Assembly (NCBI GenBank): GCA_016218725.1
Contig: JACRDB010000159.1
Location: 1 to 64,000 of the forward strand
DNA: 64,000 nucleotides
From: Deltaproteobacteria bacterium
Lineage (GTDB): Bacteria; Myxococcota_A; Polyangia; Polyangiales; Ga0077539
Direction of reading: 5' to 3'
Below are positions 57,017-64,000 of the stretch, piece after piece. A model generated the notes under the pieces. The model ran no database searches and was not told the DNA's origin. It saw only the letters and a list, made by a program, of their open reading frames with translations. The position numbers were made by a program, and so were the translations under genes. The first letter of the stretch is position 1. Each line of letters begins with the position of its first letter.

Positions 57017-58702
57017 TCAGCGCGAGGGCTGCGAGAGGTAGTTGGCCATCGTGAAGGCCTGGCGACGCTTGTTCCGCAAGGTCGACAGCGCCAGCCCGAG
57101 GAGCCCGATCAGGAACGGCATCCCGAGGATGCTCCCCCACTTGAAGGCGTTCTTCCTACCTTCGGTGACATCACCCGACAGGTCGGGCTCGGCCACGGTC
57201 TTGGCGCGCACGGCCAGGAGGTCCGGGTCCTGGCTGAGCCAGTCGAACACGTCGAGGAGCATCTCGATGTTCGTGGGCATGCCCTGCTGGAGCGGCGCGA
57301 TGGCCCGGAGCTGGTCGATGCCGAAGAGCTTGCCGGAGCCCACCACCAGGAGCCTGGCGGGGTGCTCGGCGGTGGCGTGCGAGGGCACGTCCGCCGGGGG
57401 GGTGCCGGTGGCGCCGCCGTCGCCGCTCGGGGGAGCGGCGCCATCGAAGGCGCTGCGGAGCTGACCCTCGAGGGCCACGGCCACCTGGAAGGGTCCGCCC
57501 CCGCGGCTGAACACGGTGTTGCGCCGCTGCCACAGCTCCATCGCCTGGAGGTCGAAGGTGTCCCGCTGGGCCGTGGAGCCCGCGCTGGTGCGCCCGATGC
57601 GCGTCAGCGAGGTCCCGTTCTGCCGGGCCCGCCCCTCGTTGAGGGTGAGCGAGGACACGAACGGCGTCACGATCATCGGGAGCCGGAAGACCGTCGGGTG
57701 GCTCTGGTCCAGGCCCTCCTGCAGGAGCGCCGGGTAGGTGAACATGCGGATGCGCCCGCGCATCTCGCCGTACTGCACGATGGCGTCAATGGACCGCGGG
57801 TCGATCACCAGGTCGGGGTTGATGGTCACGCCATAACCCTCCAGGAGCTGGTTCAGGTTGTGCTCGGCCCGGGCCCCGGTGGGCTCCAGGTCGCTCCCGG
57901 TGGTGTTCACGCCGCCGGCGAAGACCGCCACGGCCCCGCCGCGCATGAGGTACGCGTTGATGCGCCGGAGCTCGCGCTCCTCGATGCGCCGCGTCGGCCC
58001 CATGATGATCAGGCCCTTGATGTCCGCGGGCACGTCCTGCTCGCCGCCGTGGAGGTCCACGGTGGTGGTGCTGTACGACAGGTGCGCCTCCTGCATGATG
58101 CGGGAGAGGTACGGCAGGGCCTGCTCCGGCGAGGCCTCGTCGTGGCCCGTCAGGAACCCGATGCGGCGCTCGCCGTCGAGCATCTTCTTGATGATCGTGG
58201 TGATCTGGTACTCCAGGCCCTCGGCGCCGGGGACCACGAACTCCAGCCGGTCCGTGTGGTTCTTGTACTGGAACGTCACGCAGCGGTAGACGTCCATGAG
58301 GGTGGCCTGGCCCTCCTGCACCACCTGGATGCCACGGTGGGGGCAGCTCGCGCTGTCCGCCTGGCGGCGGCGGCCCTCGTCGTTGTCCGTGGTGACGTAC
58401 CGCAGGACGACGTTCCCGTTGGACGCCGCGGCGTACTCCTCGAGCTGCTCGCGCAGGAGCCGCTCGTCGTTGGCCGGCGGGGGCTGGTTGGGCGTCCAGT
58501 AGACGGTGACCGTCATCTGGTCGTTCAGCCGGTTGAGCGTGCGGTGCGTCCCCACGGAGAGGGAGTAGAGCCCGCGCTTCGTCAGGTCGAAGCGGAGCTT
58601 GTGCAGCACCTTCACCGCCAGGAGGTTCACCGCCACCAGGCAGCCGATCACGATCAGGACGAAGGCGCCGCTCTCGACGCGGGCCCGTGCGTTACGTTGC
58701 AT
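57017..58702 (-). CDS. GldG-like ABC-type auxiliary/uncharacterised transport system protein
   Basis: N-terminal TM, FDLTKRGLYSLSVGTHRTLNRLNDQMTVTVYWT, EGLEYQITTIIKKML...RRIGFLTGHDE. Confidence 0.85.
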   Translation of the reverse strand: MQRNARARVESGAFVLIVIGCLVAVNLLAVKVLHKLRFDLTKRGLYSLSVGTHRTLNRLNDQMTVTVYWTPNQPPPANDERLLREQLEEYAAASNGNVVLRYVTTDNDEGRRRQADSASCPHRGIQVVQEGQATLMDVYRCVTFQYKNHTDRLEFVVPGAEGLEYQITTIIKKMLDGERRIGFLTGHDEASPEQALPYLSRIMQEAHLSYSTTTVDLHGGEQDVPADIKGLIIMGPTRRIEERELRRINAYLMRGGAVAVFAGGVNTTGSDLEPTGARAEHNLNQLLEGYGVTINPDLVIDPRSIDAIVQYGEMRGRIRMFTYPALLQEGLDQSHPTVFRLPMIVTPFVSSLTLNEGRARQNGTSLTRIGRTSAGSTAQRDTFDLQAMELWQRRNTVFSRGGGPFQVAVALEGQLRSAFDGAAPPSGDGGATGTPPADVPSHATAEHPARLLVVGSGKLFGIDQLRAIAPLQQGMPTNIEMLLDVFDWLSQDPDLLAVRAKTVAEPDLSGDVTEGRKNAFKWGSILGMPFLIGLLGLALSTLRNKRRQAFTMANYLSQPSR

Positions 58703-58705
58703 GGC

Positions 58706-59734
58706 TCAGCTCCACCTCCGGCTGTCCAGGGACCGTGCGGTCGCCAGGAGGCACGCGGAGATCACGCTCAGGAAGTACACGATGTTGCGGGCGTCGATGA
58801 CGCCGCGAGAAATACTGGCGAAGTGGTAGTCCGGGCAGAGGTACTCCACCCAGGGCGCCGCCCAGGTCGGCAGGAACATCAGGGCCTTGTTCATCAGGAA
58901 GAACACCCCACCCACCACGAAGGCCACGAAGAACGCCGTGATCTGGTCCTTGGTGTAGGAGCTCACCATCACCCCGAAGGCCACGTAGGCCCCGCCCCCG
59001 AGGAGGAGCCCGAGGTAGCCCCCGGCCACCGGGCCCCAGTCGAGCTCGCCCCAGCGAGAGACCACCAGGGGGTAGGTCACCGTCGCCAGGATCGCCACGG
59101 TCAGGAGCCCCAGGGCCCCGAGGTACTTCCCGAAGAGCACCTCCACGTCCCGCACCGGCTGCGTGATGAGCATCTCCAGCGTGCCGGTGCGCTTCTCCTC
59201 GGCGAAGGTGCGCATCGCGATCGCCGGGGACATCAAGGGCAGGAGCCACGAGATGGCGTTGAACATCGGCGTCAGCGACGCCTTGCGCAGCACCAGGAAC
59301 GCGAAGGGGAAGAACACCAGCACGCCCACCAGCAGCAGGAACATCCCGATCACGATGTACCCGAGCGGCGAGGTGAAATACGACGCGAACTCCCGCTGCG
59401 CGATCACCGCGGTGTTGTGCATCCACGAGCCCACGCTCCCCGGGGGGATCGGCCGCTGGGGGTCGCTCTTCGACGCGGCCTTCTCGGCCTTCTTCGGCGC
59501 GGCGGCCTTCTCGGCCTTGGTCTCAGCCTTCTCCTCGGCCTTGGTCTCGGCCTTGGCGGGCCTCTCCTCGGCCTTGGCCTCGACCTTCTTCTCCTCGGTC
59601 TTCTTCTCTTCGACCTTGGGAGCCTCGGCCTTGGTGGGCTTCTCCTCGGCCTTCGCTTCGGTCTTCTCTTCGGCCTTGGCCTCGGCGGGCTTGTCCGCCG
59701 CCTCGGCGCCCTCGGCCTTGTCGGTGTCAGCCAT
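58706..59734 (-). CDS. GldF-like ABC transporter permease with long Lys/Glu/Ala-rich N-terminal extension
   Basis: IAQREFASYFTSPLGYIVIGMFLLL ... RTFAEEKRTGTLEMLITQPVRDVEVLFGKYLG. Confidence 0.9.
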   Translation of the reverse strand: MADTDKAEGAEAADKPAEAKAEEKTEAKAEEKPTKAEAPKVEEKKTEEKKVEAKAEERPAKAETKAEEKAETKAEKAAAPKKAEKAASKSDPQRPIPPGSVGSWMHNTAVIAQREFASYFTSPLGYIVIGMFLLLVGVLVFFPFAFLVLRKASLTPMFNAISWLLPLMSPAIAMRTFAEEKRTGTLEMLITQPVRDVEVLFGKYLGALGLLTVAILATVTYPLVVSRWGELDWGPVAGGYLGLLLGGGAYVAFGVMVSSYTKDQITAFFVAFVVGGVFFLMNKALMFLPTWAAPWVEYLCPDYHFASISRGVIDARNIVYFLSVISACLLATARSLDSRRWS

Positions 59735-59740
59735 GATCGA

Positions 59741-60772
59741 TCACTCCTTGCCCTTCGAGGTCTTGCCGTTCGAGCGCTTCTCGTCCCCGGTGGTGAGCTG
59801 CCGGAAGACGTCCTCGAGCTGCAGGGTCTCCCTGCGCAGCTCCAGGAGGTTCCAGCCCCGGTCCACCGCCAGCCGGAAGAAGTCCTTGCGGTGGTCCTTG
59901 TTGCCGCTCACGGTGACCTCCACCACGTGGGCGCGGTCGTCGCTGGGCAGCTCCTTCACCGAGGCGCCCGGCACCACGGTCCCGCAGGCGTCCAGGACCT
60001 CGCGGGCCCCCGTGGGCGCCTGGCGGTAGCTCCCGCCCGAGAAGAGTCCCTCCTTCTCGTCGATGGTCACCAGGTAGCGCACCACGCCGGACCGGGACGC
60101 GAGGTCCTCCGGCGCGCCGTCCGCCACGATCTTCCCGCGGTTGATGATCAGCACCCGCGCGCACGCGGTCTTCACCTCCGCCAGGTCGTGGGTGGACAGC
60201 ATGATCGTGCGGCTCTTGCCGATCTCGCGGATGTACTCGATGACCTCCGCGCTCTCGTTCGGGTCGAGGTCCGCCGTGGGCTCATCCAGGATGAGAATCG
60301 GCGGGTCGTGGATCAGCGCCTGGGCCAGGCCCACCCGCTGGCGGTACCCGTAGGAGAGCTGCCCGATCTCCTTGTGGAGCGCCTCCTTGAGGCCGCAGAT
60401 CTCCGCGACCTCGCGGATCTTCTCCCGCTGGCGGCTCCGGGGGATCGCCCGGAGGGCCGCGGTGAACTCCAGGTACTCCACCACGCCCATCTCGGTGTAG
60501 AGCGCCGCCCGCTGCGGCAGGTACCCGAGCACCGAGCGGGCCTCCAGGGGCTGGTCAAAGACGTCGTAGCCCCCCACCCGCGCCTCCCCCTGCGTGGGGG
60601 CGATGAAGCACGTCAGGATCTTCATCGTGGTGCTCTTGCCCGCCCCGTTGGGGCCGAGGAAGCCCACCACCTCCCCCCGGCGGATCTGGAAGCTCAGGTT
60701 GTCCACCGCGCGTTGGGACCCGTAGAGCTTGGACAGCTCGCGGGTCTCGATCATCACGTCGTCCGTTGCCAT
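59741..60772 (-). CDS. GldA-like ABC transporter ATP-binding protein
   Basis: VGFLGPNGAGKSTTMKILTCF, LSYGYRQRVGLAQALIHDPPILILDEPTADLDP. Confidence 0.95.
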   Translation of the reverse strand: MATDDVMIETRELSKLYGSQRAVDNLSFQIRRGEVVGFLGPNGAGKSTTMKILTCFIAPTQGEARVGGYDVFDQPLEARSVLGYLPQRAALYTEMGVVEYLEFTAALRAIPRSRQREKIREVAEICGLKEALHKEIGQLSYGYRQRVGLAQALIHDPPILILDEPTADLDPNESAEVIEYIREIGKSRTIMLSTHDLAEVKTACARVLIINRGKIVADGAPEDLASRSGVVRYLVTIDEKEGLFSGGSYRQAPTGAREVLDACGTVVPGASVKELPSDDRAHVVEVTVSGNKDHRKDFFRLAVDRGWNLLELRRETLQLEDVFRQLTTGDEKRSNGKTSKGKE

Positions 60773-61035
60773 CGAATCGCCCCTACGCACCCGCTCATCT
60801 CAGGGTGCCTGTCTGTGCAATCCCCGCGGCGCCACGGCGGGGTCCTGTGTACAACACCACCGGACCGGTCTGGGACCTCCGGCGGGGCGCGGATCCTAGT
60901 CAAGGCGGCCCCCACGTCAACACCGGGGTGAATCCAAAGGGGGCCCGCGCGCGAAACCCGGTCCCCGGCCGGGCTATTCCCTTCCTGGCGCAGATCCCGT
61001 AAAGACCCGGAGCGGGAAGGACCGGCACCCCGTCA

Positions 61036-61479
61036 ATGCACCGTTACGAACGACCCGTGCGCTTCGCCGAGGTGGACGCCGCCCGGATCGTGTTCTTCTC
61101 CCGCTTCCTGGAGTACTGCCACGACGCCCTGGAGGACCTCTTCGCGAGCCTCGACGGGGGCTACCCCGGGCTCACCATGGTCCGGGGCCTGGGCATCCCC
61201 ACGGTGCACCTCACGGTGGACTACCGAGGGCCCCTACGCTACGGCGACACGGCCCTGGTGGATGTGGTCGTCGAGCGGGTGGGCAACACCTCGGTGACCT
61301 TCCTCCACCGGATCACCCGAAAAAACGACGGGGCCCTCTGCGCGGAGCTGCGCCACGTGGTGGTGCTGGCCCGGCTGGACGCCATGGCCCCCACGGAGTT
61401 CCCACCGGACGTAAAAGCCCTCCTGGAGCGGCACCTCACGATTTCGGCGGTCGCTCGGTCTTCCCAGGCAGGGGCTTGA
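61036..61479 (+). CDS. Hotdog-fold acyl-CoA thioesterase (YbgC/4-HBA-CoA thioesterase-like)
   Basis: VRFAEVDAARIVFFSRFLEYCHDALEDLF. Confidence 0.85.
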   Translation: MHRYERPVRFAEVDAARIVFFSRFLEYCHDALEDLFASLDGGYPGLTMVRGLGIPTVHLTVDYRGPLRYGDTALVDVVVERVGNTSVTFLHRITRKNDGALCAELRHVVVLARLDAMAPTEFPPDVKALLERHLTISAVARSSQAGA

Positions 61480-61948
61480 TCATCCGGAGCCTCACGGTCT
61501 GGAAGCCCATTTCCTCGTAGAGCTTGCGGGCCACCACGTTGTCCGCGTCCACGGCCAGGCCCAGGGAGCAGGCCCCGCGGTGGCGGGCCTCGTCCTCGGC
61601 GTGGTCCACCAGGAGCCTGCCCCAGCCCCGGGAGCGGTGCTTTGGGACAATGGCCATGGTGTTCACCCAGAGCCTCGGGAGCCCCGTCAGGGGGTCGTCC
61701 CGGAAGGACACCCAGAGGTGCCCGGCGTAGTCCCCGTCGTCGTCCTCCAGCACATGGAGCCGGGCCTCGTCCAGGGTAGGGCCCTCGGGGCCCCAGCCGA
61801 AGCGCGCCTTGAGCTCCTCGGGCCAGCGGGCCTGGAAGGCCTGGCGCTCCTTCTCCGTGGCATACCGGAGGGTATGGAGGCCGGTCTCCACGTCCAGGGT
61901 GACGAAGGCGTCCCAATCGGACGCCCGGTACGGTCGGATCCGGGGCAT
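61436..61948 (-). CDS. GNAT-family N-acetyltransferase
   Basis: LWVNTMAIVPKHRSRGWGRLLVDHAEDEARHRGACSLGLAVDADNVVARKLYEEMGF. Confidence 0.9.
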   Translation of the reverse strand: MPRIRPYRASDWDAFVTLDVETGLHTLRYATEKERQAFQARWPEELKARFGWGPEGPTLDEARLHVLEDDDGDYAGHLWVSFRDDPLTGLPRLWVNTMAIVPKHRSRGWGRLLVDHAEDEARHRGACSLGLAVDADNVVARKLYEEMGFQTVRLRMIKPLPGKTERPPKS

Positions 61949-62013
61949 CGCCGCCGATGGTCGTCCCGAGCGGCGCCCATCGTCAAGCGTCCGTTCACGG
62001 CGTACGGTGCCCC

Positions 62014-62457
62014 ATGGACACGCGACGCCGCGCCCTGATCGCCGGAGGGCTCTTCCTGACGGTGGTCCTCGGGGTCGCCCTGGACTGGCTGATTGTCACC
62101 GACCGGGAGCGCATCGAGGCCTTTGTCTCGTGCATCACCGGGACCCTCACCGAGGCGAAGATTCGCCGGGCCCTCACCTACACCGACCCGGCCGTGCAGC
62201 CCCTGGAGGTCACGGTCCTCGGCGAGACCACCCTCTACGGCCGCGAGGACGCCAGCGCCCTCCAGCGCCGCGCCCTGGGCCTGGGACGCTCCCAGGAGGG
62301 CAGCGTCTGGAGGGCCCTGCGGCGCACCATCGAGCTCCAGGGGCCCGCTGGCCGGGTGACGCTCCAGCTCGTCTCCAGCGAGGGCACCACGGACGCCGAG
62401 TTCGTGTTCCACAAGCACGGAGACCGCTGGCTCCTGGGCGAAGCGCGCTTCCGGTGA
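62014..62457 (+). CDS. Hypothetical membrane-anchored protein
   Basis: N-terminal TM then NTF2-like C-terminus FVFHKHGDRWLLGEARF. Confidence 0.5.
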   Translation: MDTRRRALIAGGLFLTVVLGVALDWLIVTDRERIEAFVSCITGTLTEAKIRRALTYTDPAVQPLEVTVLGETTLYGREDASALQRRALGLGRSQEGSVWRALRRTIELQGPAGRVTLQLVSSEGTTDAEFVFHKHGDRWLLGEARFR

Positions 62458-62466
62458 GCGCCCCGG

Positions 62467-62985
62467 TCAGAAATAATATCGCGCGTGGAGGGCCCCCGCG
62501 AAGGCGATGCCCAGCTCCACGGAGCTCGGGGTGACCAGGGCCAGCACGGGCACCAGCTCCAGAGAGACCTCCACCGGCGCGCGCTGGAAGCCCACCACCA
62601 GCCCCACCGGGAGCTCCACCCCGAGGGTGAAGCCCCGGTCCTTGCCGAGCCCGAGCCCCACGTTCACCCCCGGGCCCAGGTACCAGCGCAGCACGGCCAC
62701 GCGCCCGGTGGCCAGCGGGCGCATCCAGAAGAGCACGTCCGCCCGGAGCCCCAGAGTGCCAGTGCCGTACTCGTCCCGGCCCTTGTTGCGAACGTGGTAG
62801 CGAAGGGCCCCGTCGAGCTGGAGCGAGGTGGTCCCGGTCAAGAAAATGTTCCCGCTCAGGCCCGCCTGGGGGTACCCCAGGGCCACCCCGAGCCCCACCC
62901 TGCCACTGGCCACGAAGGCCTGGCCCAGGGCGCTCGGAGTCCCCAGGACCAGCGCCCCGAGGAGCACAACCACCCCAGGTCTCAC
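62467..62985 (-). CDS. Outer-membrane beta-barrel-like protein
   Basis: Signal peptide, alternating strands, C-terminal HARYYF; GTG start inferred. Confidence 0.55.
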   Translation of the reverse strand: MRPGVVVLLGALVLGTPSALGQAFVASGRVGLGVALGYPQAGLSGNIFLTGTTSLQLDGALRYHVRNKGRDEYGTGTLGLRADVLFWMRPLATGRVAVLRWYLGPGVNVGLGLGKDRGFTLGVELPVGLVVGFQRAPVEVSLELVPVLALVTPSSVELGIAFAGALHARYYF

Positions 62986-63647
62986 ACCAGCTCCAGGGTC
63001 GCCTGGACCATACGCTGGAGCCCCTCGGCCAGGTCCGCGAGGCGCGTGGCCGAGAGGTACGCCGCGGTGCTCACCACGCGGTTCTCGCGGTCTACCACGA
63101 TGTCCCGAGGCCCCGAGGGGCGGTGCCGGGCCCCAAAAGACTCCAGGTCCCCGGCGAGCACCGGGTCCGTGCCCACGGTGAGGGTCACCCCTCGGGGTCC
63201 GAGGGCCCGGGCCACCACCATCACCGCGGTGCATGCGCACCCGATGGGCACCCTCCGCGCGTGGGCATCCTCCAGGAGCGCCTGGAGCTCCGGGAGGACC
63301 TTCATCCCCCGGCCCTCGGCGGTGTGGTCGGACAGCACCTTCACGGCGCCATAGCCGCCGGGAATGATGAGCGCGTCCACGGTGGAGAGCTTCACGGCGC
63401 TCAAGGGCGTCACCGCTCCCCGCGCGAGCCGGGCGCTCTCCGAGAGCACACTCCGACGCTCATAGGGGTCCTCGCGCCCGCGCTGGTGGTCCGTCACCGC
63501 GGGCACCGCCAGGTCCGGCGCGGCGATCAATACCCTGGCCCCCGCGCGGTCCAGGGCCAGGAGCGTGAGCACCGCTTCGTGAGGGTCCGAGCCGTCATAG
63601 GTCCCGCACCCCGACAGTACCATACATGCCCTTACAGGGCCCTTCAT
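62982..63647 (-). CDS. elbB: ElbB-type DJ-1/PfpI family protein (isoprenoid biosynthesis glyoxalase)
   Basis: MVLSGCGTYDGSDPHEAVLTLLALDRAGA, ALIIPGGYGAVKVLSD, PIGCACTAVMVVARALG. Confidence 0.9.
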   Translation of the reverse strand: MKGPVRACMVLSGCGTYDGSDPHEAVLTLLALDRAGARVLIAAPDLAVPAVTDHQRGREDPYERRSVLSESARLARGAVTPLSAVKLSTVDALIIPGGYGAVKVLSDHTAEGRGMKVLPELQALLEDAHARRVPIGCACTAVMVVARALGPRGVTLTVGTDPVLAGDLESFGARHRPSGPRDIVVDRENRVVSTAAYLSATRLADLAEGLQRMVQATLELV

Positions 63648-63997
63648 CGGCGTACCTGTAGGTAGAGGTACCCCGCGGCACCGACCACGGCCAGGACGGC
63701 CAGGGCCACGGCGAGGGAGCCTCGGAGGCGCTCGGCCCGGAGGCGCTCGCCGGGGGAGGGGCCATCCTCCTGGTCCTCGGCCCAGGCGAGGCGAGCGCGG
63801 GCGTCGGGCTCCGTGTCCGTGGCGTCGCGGGGAGAGGGAGTGAGCCCATCCACCAGGGTGTCCGTGGCGCCCGAGGCGCCCACTTCGGGCTCGGCCCCGG
63901 CCAGGAGGGCGCCCTCGGCGGCGTCTTCGTCCACGGGGGGTTCTCGCAGGACGGGCTGGGCGCCTCGCTGGTGCTCCCTCACGAGCCTGGAGAGCAT
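63644..63997 (-). CDS. Hypothetical protein with C-terminal TM anchor (may extend beyond window)
   Basis: ORF ends in a hydrophobic helix LAVALAVLAVVGAAGYLYLQVRR; overlaps elbB start by ATGA-type junction. Confidence 0.45.
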   Translation of the reverse strand: MLSRLVREHQRGAQPVLREPPVDEDAAEGALLAGAEPEVGASGATDTLVDGLTPSPRDATDTEPDARARLAWAEDQEDGPSPGERLRAERLRGSLAVALAVLAVVGAAGYLYLQVRR

Positions 63998-64000
63998 GCG

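Noticed and set aside
57362-60931. 1189-aa plus ORF antisense to the Gld-like operon
   Set aside because: His/Arg/Gly/Leu-rich low-complexity product, antisense to clear ABC transporter genes

Overview
GC-rich 64 kb window. Long overlapping antisense ORFs, Hanks-type kinases, PilZ, Gld-like ABC genes and FecR/LysM proteins suggest Myxococcota or another Deltaproteobacteria-like lineage; this is inferred from gene content only. The left end (1-9.8 kb) is a complete-looking type I-G (formerly I-U) CRISPR-Cas locus on the minus strand. Its order is csb1(cas7)-csb2(cas5-cas6)-cas3(helicase then HD)-small Cas8/'Cas3-extension'-like gene-cas4/cas1 fusion-cas2-leader-CRISPR array. The array has 36-bp repeats and 37-41-bp spacers and runs off the window edge. 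The rest is mostly chromosomal housekeeping and signalling genes: alaS, holA, 2-oxoglutarate dehydrogenase E1, a fusA paralogue, pspA, sirtuin, M1 peptidase, multicopper oxidase, amidase, Gld-like ABC transporter and elbB. The most interesting items are: (i) the compact I-G locus with a ~320-aa protein where full-length Csx17 is expected, plus palindromes upstream of the operon; (ii) a truncated ParE-like toxin behind an antitoxin-like gene; (iii) a kinase N-lobe-only membrane protein; (iv) an Ogt-AlkA-type DNA repair fusion; (v) a divergent Clp-like AAA ATPase / macrodomain pair with a palindrome between them; (vi) a cyclase-kinase-LysM/FecR operon with overlapping genes. Family names come from recognising motifs in the translated ORFs; no database search was possible.
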